From NCBI GenBank assembly GCA_046765875.1, contig JBKPSJ010000353.1, positions 1 through 9,088 of the forward strand: DNA of 9,088 nt. The letters run 5' to 3'. The notes under the pieces were generated by a model, which saw nothing but the letters and a program-made list of their open reading frames with translations, searched no databases and was not told where the DNA came from. Each line of letters begins with the position of its first letter. Positions within the stretch are counted from its first letter, which is position 1. The translations under genes and the position numbers were made by a program. This stretch comes from DASRHY01 sp046765875. Lineage in GTDB: Bacteria > Actinomycetota > Actinomycetes > Propionibacteriales > Kribbellaceae. Of the stretch, positions 1 through 7,069 are shown one piece after another.

Positions 1-1
1 G

Positions 2-1852
2 GGCACAGGCAGCATGCGCGATCCGCTGGCCGAGCTGGCCCAGGCCGGCGGGTACGACGACCCGGAACGCTGGTGGGACGACGTGATCGAGCACCGGCGT
101 ACCGGCGAGCCGCCGTTCGAGGTGATCGGCGACGCGATGCGTGAGCTCCGGCAGGACTACGTTGCCGAGGGCAACGAGGCGCGGCGCGAGGCGTACATGC
201 GGACGGTGCTCCGCAAGTCTGTCAAGGAAGGCTTCGAGCGGATCGCGGTCGTATGCGGTGCCTGGCACGTTCCGGCGCTGAGCGAACCGTTGCCGCCGGC
301 AACACATGACCAGCGGACCCTGAAGGGACTCGCCAAACGCAAGGTCGCCTGCACGTGGGTGCCGTGGACACACGGCCGGCTCGCATACGCCAGCGGGTAC
401 GGCGCCGGTATCACCTCGCCCGGCTGGTACCACCACCTGTTCACCACCACCGACCAGGTGACCACCCGCTGGCTTACCCGGGTGGCTCGGGTGCTGCGCG
501 AGGCCGATCTGCCGGTATCGAGCGCACACGTCATCGAGGCGGTCCGGCTGGCCGACACGCTCGCGGCGCTGCGCAACCGGCCGCTCGCCGGGCTCAGTGA
601 GGTCACCGAGGCGACCCGGGCGGTGCTGTGCGGCGGCAACGACGTACTCCTCCAACTCGTCACGCGTGAAGCCGTGGTCGGAGAATCGCTCGGATCGGTC
701 CCGCCCGGTACGCCACAGGCGCCGGTTGCCGCCGACCTGGCGGCCCAGGCTCGACGGCTGCGACTCAAGCGCGACGCGACCGAACGCACCATCGACCTCG
801 ACCTGCGCAAACCGAAAGACCTCGACAAGTCCCGGCTGCTGCACCGGCTGCGCATCCTCGGCGTGGACTGGGGCCGACCGACCAGTGACAACCGGAGCAA
901 CCAGGGCACGTTCCGCGAGATGTGGTCGCTCAAGTGGGATCCCGGTCTCGAAGTCGACCTGATCGCTGCTGGGGTGTACGGCACCACAGTGCTCGCCGCG
1001 GCGACGGCATCGATGCTGTCGGTGGCGGCAGAGGCCGAGACGCTCGCGGAGGTGACCCGAGCCGTCGAACGGTCGCTGCTCGCCGACCTGCCGGGCGCGA
1101 TGCCGGACCTGCTCCGCGGGGTGGACACGCTGTCCGCGCGCGACACCGATGTCGCGCACCTGATGGCAGCACTGCCCGCGCTGGCACGATCGGCCCGGTA
1201 CGGCGACGTACGTGGCGGGGACACCGGCGGGCTCGGTGAGGTCGCCACTCGGATCGCGGAACGGATCTGTGCCGGGCTGGACCGCGCCGTACGGTATCTG
1301 GATCTCGGTGCCGCCAACGAGATGCTTCGGCTGATCGACGGCGTCCAGGAGGCGGCCGGGCTGCTCGGCGACGCGGTCCGGGAGAAATGGCTGGCGGCGT
1401 TGCTGGTGCTGTCCGACAAGCGTGGCGTGCCATACCTGATCGCCGGGCGGCTGACCCGGCTGCTGCTCGACTCCGAACGGCTGGACTCGGCCGACGTGGC
1501 GCTGCGGCTCGGCCGGGCACTGACTCCGGGGACGCTGACCGAGGACGCGGCCTTGTACATCGAGGGGTTCCTGTCCGGCGGTGGCCTGCTGCTCGTCCAC
1601 GACGAGCGGCTGTTGCGACTGGTGGACGACTGGCTGGCCGGAGTTCGGGACGAGTCGTTCACCGAGGTGCTGCCGTTGCTGCGCCGTACCTTCGGGACCT
1701 TCGCGGCGCCGGAACGCCGCTCGATCGGAGAGCGGGCCCGGTCGCTGCATACCAGTGGCGGGCGCAAGACCGTGGTCGCCGAGGATGACCTCGACCATGA
1801 CCGTGCCGCTGCTGCCCTTCCCGTCGTCGCCACGCTGCTAGGTGCCCGATGA
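2..1852 (+). CDS. DUF5682 family protein, 5'-truncated by the window edge
   Basis: The reading frame is open from base 2, so the gene almost certainly begins upstream; the ATG at 14 is internal. Counting from that ATG, 612 residues are visible, less than the 700 or more I expect for this family. Residues 76-88 (ERIAVVCGAWHVPA) hold a G-A-W-H motif at the end of a hydrophobic strand, resembling the conserved Gly/His motif of TraB/TIKI/EreA-like folds. It is followed by SPGWYHHL near 136 and a long alpha-helical, leucine-rich C-terminal half. No signal peptide or membrane segment is visible, so a cytoplasmic location is likely. The stop overlaps the ATG of the VWA gene (ATGA), implying translational coupling and a shared complex. 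Proteins of this family usually occur beside MoxR-type AAA+ ATPases and VWA proteins (recollection of family context). The biochemical activity is unknown. Codon use is uniformly GC3-rich with no sign of a frameshift. Confidence 0.85.
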   Translation, partial: GTGSMRDPLAELAQAGGYDDPERWWDDVIEHRRTGEPPFEVIGDAMRELRQDYVAEGNEARREAYMRTVLRKSVKEGFERIAVVCGAWHVPALSEPLPPATHDQRTLKGLAKRKVACTWVPWTHGRLAYASGYGAGITSPGWYHHLFTTTDQVTTRWLTRVARVLREADLPVSSAHVIEAVRLADTLAALRNRPLAGLSEVTEATRAVLCGGNDVLLQLVTREAVVGESLGSVPPGTPQAPVAADLAAQARRLRLKRDATERTIDLDLRKPKDLDKSRLLHRLRILGVDWGRPTSDNRSNQGTFREMWSLKWDPGLEVDLIAAGVYGTTVLAAATASMLSVAAEAETLAEVTRAVERSLLADLPGAMPDLLRGVDTLSARDTDVAHLMAALPALARSARYGDVRGGDTGGLGEVATRIAERICAGLDRAVRYLDLGAANEMLRLIDGVQEAAGLLGDAVREKWLAALLVLSDKRGVPYLIAGRLTRLLLDSERLDSADVALRLGRALTPGTLTEDAALYIEGFLSGGGLLLVHDERLLRLVDDWLAGVRDESFTEVLPLLRRTFGTFAAPERRSIGERARSLHTSGGRKTVVAEDDLDHDRAAAALPVVATLLGAR

Positions 1853-3021
1853 GCGAACCAGGACGGCGCGTCAGCGATGCGGAACGGCTGCGGCGGTGGC
1901 GGCTGGTGCTCGGCAGCGAGGCAGCCCGGATCGCCGACCAGTTGTCGTCGGAGGACGCCGCGATCGACGGAGCGCTGGAGGCCTTGTATGACGCGAAGCC
2001 CGAGGAGGCCGGTCAGCGCACCTCCGGGCTCGGCGCCTCCGCACCACGGGTGTCGCGCTGGCTCGGCGATATCCGGCGGTTCTTCCCCAGCCCGGTCGTC
2101 CAGGTGATGCAACGCGACGCGCTCGACCGGCTCGGCCTGACCGAGATGCTGATGGAGCCGGAGTTGCTGGAGGTGGTCGAGCCGGATGTACACCTGGTCG
2201 GCACCCTGCTTTCGCTCAACGAAGTGATGCCCGAGGCAACGAAACAGACCGCGCGGGATGTCGTACGCCGGGTCGTTTCGGACCTGGAGATCCGGCTGGC
2301 CGAGCGCACCCGCGCGGCGGTCACCGGCGCGCTGGACCGGGCATCCCGGACCACCCGGCCGCGGCACAGCGACATCGATTGGGACCGGACCGTCCGGGCC
2401 AACCTGAAGCACTACTCGCCGAGCCTGGGCACGATCGTGCCCGACCGGGTGATCGGGTACGGCCGGCGCGGCCGCAACGTCCAGCGCGACGTGATCCTCG
2501 CGATCGACCAGTCCGGCTCGATGGCCGAGTCGCTCGTGTACGCCGCGCTGTTCGGCGCTGTCCTCGCCTCGGTGCGTTCGCTGCGCTGCAGCCTGGTCGT
2601 GTTCGACACCGCGGTGGTCGACCTGACCGAGCACCTGGAGGACCCGATCGAGGTCCTGTTCGGCACCCAGCTCGGCGGCGGCACCGACATCAACCGCGCG
2701 CTCGCGTACTGCGAGAGCCTGGTCGATCAGCCCGAGAACACGATCATGGTGCTGATCAGCGATCTGTACGAGGGTGGCGTCCGTGCCTCGCTGCTGCGCC
2801 GGGCCCGCGCACTGGTCGAGTCCGGTGTGCAACTCGTCGTGCTGCTCGCGCTCAGCGACTCCGGCACCCCGTCGTACGACGCCGAGAACGCCGCAGCGCT
2901 CACCGAACTCGGTGTACCGGCCTTCGCCTGTACGCCCGACCTGTTCCCGGACCTGATGGCCGCCGCAATACGCCGCGAGGACCTCCACACCTGGTCCGAG
3001 ACACACCTGGATGCGCGGTGA
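1849..3021 (+). CDS. VWA domain-containing protein (CoxE-like, MoxR/VWA system partner)
   Basis: This 390-residue protein has a helical N-terminal region (about 1-205) and a C-terminal von Willebrand factor A domain (about 212-375). A complete MIDAS metal site is visible: D220-x-S222-x-S224 (AIDQSGSMAES), T279 in GGGTDIN, and D305 in LISDLYEGG. The stretch around 176-208 (DIDWDRTVRANLKHYSP, then IGYGRRGR) is typical of the VWA proteins that accompany MoxR-type ATPases. There is no signal peptide, so it should act in the cytoplasm. In such systems the VWA protein binds Mg2+ through MIDAS and links an AAA+ ATPase to its client; that role is inferred here because no ATPase is in the window. The ATG overlaps the stop of the DUF5682 gene by 4 nt, with no good ribosome binding site of its own, which points to coupled translation. 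Confidence 0.93.
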   Translation: MSEPGRRVSDAERLRRWRLVLGSEAARIADQLSSEDAAIDGALEALYDAKPEEAGQRTSGLGASAPRVSRWLGDIRRFFPSPVVQVMQRDALDRLGLTEMLMEPELLEVVEPDVHLVGTLLSLNEVMPEATKQTARDVVRRVVSDLEIRLAERTRAAVTGALDRASRTTRPRHSDIDWDRTVRANLKHYSPSLGTIVPDRVIGYGRRGRNVQRDVILAIDQSGSMAESLVYAALFGAVLASVRSLRCSLVVFDTAVVDLTEHLEDPIEVLFGTQLGGGTDINRALAYCESLVDQPENTIMVLISDLYEGGVRASLLRRARALVESGVQLVVLLALSDSGTPSYDAENAAALTELGVPAFACTPDLFPDLMAAAIRREDLHTWSETHLDAR

Positions 3022-3030
3022 CGACAGGAC

Positions 3031-3045
3031 TACCCTCACGAAGGC
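3031..3045 (+). promoter_or_regulatory. possible -10 element of a short-leader promoter before the hydrolase remnant
   Basis: TACCCT at 3031-3036 fits the actinobacterial -10 pattern TAnnnT and lies nine bases before the ATG at 3046. The purine-rich GAAGG at 3040-3044 is only one base from that ATG, too close for a normal ribosome binding site. A leaderless or very short-leader transcript would explain the arrangement. No convincing -35 box was found, so this is tentative. Confidence 0.25.
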
Positions 3046-4006
3046 ATGGACTCGCTGCGAGCACGGAAGATCCCGACTGACCGGCTGCGGACGAAATCGG
3101 GTCGTCGCACCCGACCTGCGCGGATTCGGCGGCACCGAGCCGTTGCCGGTCGACGCGACCCGCGGTCTGCGGGACTGGAGTGACGACATCGCTGCGCTGG
3201 TCGAGGCACTGGGCTGGGGCGGCGCGGACCGCCGCGTCCACATCATCGACTGGTCGCTGGGCGGCGGCATCGTCCAGCAGTACGCCATCGACCACGCCGC
3301 CACGCTCGCTTCGGTGACGCTGCTCGCGCCGCTCGGGCCGTACGGCTTCGGTGGCACCCGCGGCACCGACGACCGGCCCGTGTACGACGACTTCGCCGGC
3401 AGTGGCGGCGGTGCGGTCAACCCGGACTTCTCCCGGCGGCTGTCCGAGCGGGACCCGTCGGAGGAATCACCGGACTCGAGCCCGCGGGTGATCATGCGGA
3501 TGTTCTTCTATGACGGCGCGAACGCCCCGGACGTCGATGAGGACATGCTGTTCGACGAGTTCATGAAGACGGTCTGCGGGGACGACAACTACCCGGGGTC
3601 GATGATCTCGTCGCCGAACTGGCCGGGCATCCCTCCGGGCGACCGCGGCGGGCAGAACGCGATGTCGCCGTGCTACTGCGACACCTCGGCTTCGCACGGA
3701 TCGAGCCGAGGCCGCCGGTGCTGTGGATCCGCGGGTCGAACGATCCGGTCATCAGCGACACCTCCTCGTTCGACTCGGCGTCCTCTCGGAGAGATGGGTG
3801 CCGTACCTGGCTGGCCCGGCGCGGACGTCTTCCCGGCACAGCCACAGATCCAGCAGATGCGCGCGGTGCTCGACGACTACGCGGCCAACGGCGGCTCGTA
3901 CCGAGAGGTCGTACTCGACGGCGTCGGCCACGGCGCCCTCGTCGAACGCCCCGACGACGTAGCCGGCCTCCTCACCGCCCACATCAATTCCGGCCGCGTT
4001 TTATGA
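3046..4006 (+). pseudogene. decayed alpha/beta hydrolase gene (internal deletion, two frameshifts)
   Basis: The original N-terminus (MDSLRARKIPTDRLR) is read from the ATG at 3046, 24 nt after the VWA stop. That frame now ends at a TGA at 3181-3183. From about 3095 the hydrolase continues in the next frame with NRVVAPDLRGFGG. The roughly 35-40 residues between, which in this family carry the first strands and the HGN oxyanion loop, are missing. Near 3686-3694 the frame slips by -1 into FARIEPRPPVLWIRGSNDPV, which carries the acid-residue loop. Near 3778-3785 it slips back into LGEMGAVPGWPGADV. The nucleophile elbow reads D-W-S-L-G-G-G where G-W-S-L-G-G is expected, explicable by one G-to-A change at 3249 (GGC to GAC). 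The histidine motif GVGHGAL near 3930 survives. An uninterrupted frame spans 3011-4006, but it would encode out-of-frame residues in two segments. The 3' end overlaps the end of the convergent permease gene by 23 nt. Either true decay or, for the single-base shifts, sequencing error. Confidence 0.8.
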
Positions 4007-5291
4007 CCAGGCGGGCCAGGAGGCCGGCGGCGAGGACTGCCGCACCCGTTATGACCGCGGGGAGCGGGAGCGATGCGGCGAGGACCACACAGCCGATCAG
4101 GCCCAGGATGTTCAGGGCTCGCGGCCAGCGGCGCTGCTCCGGTGGTTGCGTGTACGCCGAGGCGTTGGCGATCGCGTAGTACAGCAGAACCCCGAACGAC
4201 GAGAAGCCGATCACCCCACGCAGGTCCGTCGTCAGCACGAGCACGCCGACCACGACCGCCAAAGCGATCTCGGCGTGGTGCGGAACCTGGTACCGCGGGT
4301 GGACGGCGGCCAGCCAGCCCGGCAGATCCCGCTCGCGAGCCATCGCGAGACTGGTCCGCCCGATCCCGGCTATCAACGCCAGCAACGCGCCAAGGCTCGC
4401 CAGGGCGGCCCCGACTCGGACAACCGGAACGGCACCGGGCGCGCCCGCCGCGTCGACGGCAGCGGCTAGTGGGTCGTTCGACTCCTCGATCCCGGTGGTT
4501 GTCAGCAGCAACGTCACGCCGACGAGCAAGTAGATGCCGATGGCAACGGCCAGCGCGATCGTGATCGCTCGCGGGATGGTACGCGCCGGATCGCGGACCT
4601 CCTCGCCCATCGTCGCGATCCGTGCGTACCCGGCGAACGCGAAGAAGAGCAAGCCGGCGGCCTGGAGAATGCCGTACAAGTCCGTGGATCCGCTGGTGAG
4701 CCGGTGCGCCGAAGGGTCGCCGGCGACCAGCAGGACGATGACGACGACAGCCAGGACCGTGAGCGTACACCCGACGAGGACTCGGGTCAGCGCGGCCGTC
4801 CTGGTGATGCCCCGGTAGTTGACCGCCGCCAGCGCGACGACGGCGGCGAGGGCGATGAGCCGGCGTATGGTCTCGTGGCCCGGCACGACGTACGTCGCGA
4901 AGGTCAGCGCCATCGCGGCGCAGGAGGCGGTCTTGCCGATCACGAACGCCCAGCCGGCCGCGAAGCCCCACCACGGACCGAGCCGTTCGCGGCCGTAGAC
5001 GTAGGTGCCTCCGGAGACCGGGTACACAGCGGCGAGTTGCGCCGACGAGGTCGCGTTGCAGTAGGCGACGAACCCGGCCAGCACCAGTCCGATCAGCAGA
5101 CCGGCGCCGGCCGCCCGGGCGGCGGGAGCCCAGACGGCGAAGACGCCGGCGCCGACCATCGAGCCGACCCCGATCACTGCCGCGTCAGCTGTTCCCAGCC
5201 TCCGCGCCAGCCCCTGAGGCGCCGCCCCGCTTGCGGCCTCCCCGTCCTCAGGTTCCGGATTCGAGTGCCTTTCGGATCCGCTCCTCGGCAT
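3984..5291 (-). CDS. APC-superfamily amino acid permease
   Basis: This 435-residue integral membrane protein has about twelve hydrophobic segments and should import (or exchange) amino acids or polyamines across the cytoplasmic membrane. After a hydrophilic N-terminal tail of about 35 residues comes the family-typical first helix AAVIGVGSMVGAGVF (38-51). The cytoplasmic loop motif GYARIATMGEEVRDPARTIP (221-240) matches the APC consensus with an acidic residue followed by NP/DPxRxIP. The last helices end near 428 with a basic tail, KRGRN. Substrate cannot be read from the sequence. The ATG at 5291 is supported by GAAGGAGG upstream (GGAGG with a nine-base spacer), and no other good start lies before the first helix. 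It follows the MocR regulator and a candidate small ORF on the same strand, so co-transcription is possible. Its end overlaps the hydrolase remnant convergently. Confidence 0.92.
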   Translation of the reverse strand: MPRSGSERHSNPEPEDGEAASGAAPQGLARRLGTADAAVIGVGSMVGAGVFAVWAPAARAAGAGLLIGLVLAGFVAYCNATSSAQLAAVYPVSGGTYVYGRERLGPWWGFAAGWAFVIGKTASCAAMALTFATYVVPGHETIRRLIALAAVVALAAVNYRGITRTAALTRVLVGCTLTVLAVVVIVLLVAGDPSAHRLTSGSTDLYGILQAAGLLFFAFAGYARIATMGEEVRDPARTIPRAITIALAVAIGIYLLVGVTLLLTTTGIEESNDPLAAAVDAAGAPGAVPVVRVGAALASLGALLALIAGIGRTSLAMARERDLPGWLAAVHPRYQVPHHAEIALAVVVGVLVLTTDLRGVIGFSSFGVLLYYAIANASAYTQPPEQRRWPRALNILGLIGCVVLAASLPLPAVITGAAVLAAGLLARLVIKRGRN

Positions 5292-5415
5292 CGGCGACGG
5301 CCTCCTTCGGCGCCTCGGGCAGCAGGTCGGACCACAGCGGCATCATCTCGCGCCGCGCTTCGAGCATGCCAAGCCGACGCGGGAGAAACCCTACGTGGAA
5401 AATGCGCCGCGCCAT
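5248..5415 (-). CDS. possible small protein of 55 residues between regulator and permease
   Basis: An ATG at 5415, 24 nt after the regulator's stop, opens a frame that ends at TGA 5250-5248, overlapping the first 44 nt of the permease gene in another frame. The predicted product begins MARRIFHVGFLPRRLGMLEA and continues with a Trp and a charged, helix-forming tail (AVADAEERIRKALESG). From codon 17 onward the codons are strongly GC3-biased, as expected for coding DNA in this genome, and residue composition is protein-like rather than shadow-like. Against it: there is no clear ribosome binding site, the product is short, and I recognise no family. It could be a genuine leader or small protein coupled to the permease, the surviving 3' end of a lost gene, or a chance frame. 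Confidence 0.35.
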   Translation of the reverse strand: MARRIFHVGFLPRRLGMLEARREMMPLWSDLLPEAPKEAVADAEERIRKALESGT

Positions 5416-5439
5416 CGCACGCACCGGCTCACGTCGCGT

Positions 5440-6942
5440 TCATGACCTATCGGTTTCTGGACTCCGGCGGCGCTGAGCCGGCCGGACGGTGCCTTGCCGG
5501 GCAAGGGAAGATGCTCTCGAGAGCACCTGGCCGAGTGCCTCGATTGCGGCTCTGTGGCTGCGACCTGCCGGCGTCGCGTAACCGATCACCAATCCCGGGC
5601 CGGGCCACCGAGTTGGAGCCTCACGGCTACCGGCATAGAACTCATGCAGACTCGCGAGCGCGATGCCGTCCGCCGCTGCCATCGCTTCGATCTCGGCCTC
5701 GCCTGGACCGCTCGGGTCTAGCAACACGACCGCATGACCGCCCGCTGAGACACCCGTGACTCGTGTTCCCGGCGCCACCTGGGCCAACGTTTCTACAAGG
5801 AGATCCCGCCGTTCCCGGTACATGCCTCGTATCCGTCGGATGTGCCGATCGAATTCGGCGGTCACGATCAGGCGCGCGAATGCAAGCTGCTCTAATGATG
5901 ATGGCATGGCATTGACCCGTTGAATGGTCTGTACCAGCGGATCGTGCAGACGCTGCGGTACGACCAACCACCCCAATCTGAGTGCCGGTGCAAGCGATTT
6001 GCTGGTGGTACCCACGTAGACCACGTGCTCGGGGTCGAGAGGCTGTAGTGCCCCGACGGGCTGCTTGTCATATCGAAGTTCGCCATCGTAATCATCTTCG
6101 ATAACGACAGCCTGTCTCTCCCGCGCCCACGTAATCAATTCCGTGCGGCGATCCGGAGCCATGGTTACACCGAGCGGAAACTGATGTGCTGGCGTCACGA
6201 CCACCGCGTCGACGCGAAGCTTTCGGAGAGAGTCGGTTCGAGCTCCATGCTCATCACAGGGGAGCGCGACGATACGCAGCCCCGCTTCGGCGGCGATGTG
6301 ACGCAGTCGCTGTGAGCATGGATCTTCAACTGCGATCCGGCGGCGTCCCTGCTGGGCCAGGACGCGAAAGACAAGTCCCAACCCATGGCCGGCGCCACAA
6401 CAGGCGAGGACGTCTTCCGCGGTCGCGTAGACGCCGCGTGCCCGTCGCAGATACTGGGCAACCGCATCGCGAAGTTCGAACCTGCCGCGCCACTCGGCAT
6501 AGTCGAAGGCTTCCGTGGGTGCTTCTGCGAGTACGTGCCGTATGGCCGATCCCCATGCGCGGCGAGGAAAGCTCGCCGGATCGGCATGAGCGGGACGCAG
6601 GTCGTGCTTCCAAGTCGGCTGCCGCTTGGCTGGGCGCGGGGCCACGGCGATCCGCTCGAGGGCGGCAACCCTCGTCAAACGGCCTTGCCCGGAGACCAGC
6701 CACCCTTCAGCCACCAATTGGGCGTAGGCATCGACTACGGTTCCGCGGCCTACGCCCAGGTCGGCGGCGAGCGATCGGGTGGAAGGCAGTGGGTCATCTC
6801 CTCGAAGCCGTCCATGGATGATGGCCGTACGGATCGCCGACTCCAGTCCGGACCGGAGGCCGACATCGGCGTCCAGGTCAACCAGGAAGTCGAGACCGGT
6901 TCTACTGGTCCGGTCAACTGAGCCAGAACTGGACCTTGGCAC
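5440..6942 (-). CDS. MocR/PdxR-type transcriptional regulator (GntR wHTH fused to aminotransferase domain)
   Basis: This 500-residue regulator has a GntR-type winged helix at about 27-90 (LPSTRSLAADLGVGRGTVV at 52-70), a short linker, and a class I aminotransferase-like domain from about 112. Visible fold-type I elements are TPAHQFPLGVTM (250-261), IEDDYDGELRYD (281-292) with the Asp/Tyr that hold the cofactor ring, and VGTTSKSLAPALRLGW (310-325). There K315 should form the Schiff base with PLP. Proteins of this family bind DNA as dimers and sense amino acids or vitamin B6 compounds through PLP; they usually control the divergent neighbour and themselves. The effector is unknown. The start is GTG 6942; a stop lies six codons upstream and no other start precedes the wHTH. 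There is no ribosome binding site, and the GTG sits inside a palindrome, suggesting a short leader and autoregulation. Parts of the gene are notably less GC-rich than neighbours. Confidence 0.93.
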   Translation of the reverse strand: MPRSSSGSVDRTSRTGLDFLVDLDADVGLRSGLESAIRTAIIHGRLRGDDPLPSTRSLAADLGVGRGTVVDAYAQLVAEGWLVSGQGRLTRVAALERIAVAPRPAKRQPTWKHDLRPAHADPASFPRRAWGSAIRHVLAEAPTEAFDYAEWRGRFELRDAVAQYLRRARGVYATAEDVLACCGAGHGLGLVFRVLAQQGRRRIAVEDPCSQRLRHIAAEAGLRIVALPCDEHGARTDSLRKLRVDAVVVTPAHQFPLGVTMAPDRRTELITWARERQAVVIEDDYDGELRYDKQPVGALQPLDPEHVVYVGTTSKSLAPALRLGWLVVPQRLHDPLVQTIQRVNAMPSSLEQLAFARLIVTAEFDRHIRRIRGMYRERRDLLVETLAQVAPGTRVTGVSAGGHAVVLLDPSGPGEAEIEAMAAADGIALASLHEFYAGSREAPTRWPGPGLVIGYATPAGRSHRAAIEALGQVLSRASSLARQGTVRPAQRRRSPETDRS

Positions 6943-6950
6943 CGGTCCAG
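6929..6950. promoter_or_regulatory. probable operator: perfect 7-bp inverted repeat over the MocR start
   Basis: CTGGACC at 6929-6935 and GGTCCAG at 6944-6950 form a perfect inverted repeat with an eight-base spacer. The regulator's GTG start (6942-6940, minus strand) lies in that spacer. A near copy, CTGGTCC, lies at 6905-6911, 24 bp from the first arm, and a further CTGGAC (minus strand) at 7011-7016. CTGGAC resembles the half-site reported for the MocR-family regulator TauR (CTGGACYTAA, from memory). Binding here would block translation or transcription of the regulator and could control the divergent GNAT gene. The repeat is seen directly; the function is inferred. Confidence 0.5.
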
Positions 6951-6962
6951 CGTAGTCCTACG
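6951..6962. repeat. small inverted repeat CGTAG-TC-CTACG next to the probable operator
   Basis: CGTAG and CTACG are perfect complements separated by two bases and directly abut the larger palindrome. It may extend the operator or overlap the regulator's promoter: the minus strand reads TAGGAC here, a possible -10 box twelve bases before the GTG. The short arms make chance possible. Confidence 0.35.
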
Positions 6963-7022
6963 TTGAGAGTCGCGGGACGAGACCAGAGCCACGAGGATCC
7001 CCACGTGCGCGTCCAGATTCAC

Positions 7023-7043
7023 CGAAACAGTTACGCGAAACTG
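7023..7043. promoter_or_regulatory. paired direct and inverted repeats upstream of the GNAT gene
   Basis: CGAAAC occurs at 7023-7028 and again at 7036-7041, 13 bp apart. Overlapping these, CAGTT (7028-7032) and AACTG (7039-7043) form an inverted repeat with a six-base spacer. The site lies 27-47 bases before the GNAT start, where a regulator could act on that promoter. No convincing -35/-10 pair was found on the plus strand in the divergent region. Confidence 0.3.
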
Positions 7044-7069
7044 CACTGACAGATTTACGAGGAACTACC

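Noticed and set aside
157..3495. A 1112-codon open frame on the minus strand opposite the DUF5682, VWA and hydrolase genes
   Set aside because: It is Arg/Ser/Pro-rich, has no recognisable domain, and runs through three genes with clear homology on the other strand. Long antisense frames are expected in GC3-rich DNA.
3011..4006. Single intact alpha/beta hydrolase starting at ATG 3011
   Set aside because: The N-terminal 28 codons and the 3690-3780 segment of this frame do not resemble the family, while neighbouring frames do; annotated as a pseudogene from 3046 instead.
3877..4974. A 365-codon minus-strand frame overlapping most of the permease
   Set aside because: It is Arg-rich and lacks membrane segments; the permease frame has clear APC motifs, so this is a shadow.
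4704..5759. A 351-codon plus-strand frame opposite the permease start and regulator end
   Set aside because: The product is Arg/Gly/Pro-rich, low-complexity shadow sequence and contradicts the well-supported minus-strand genes.
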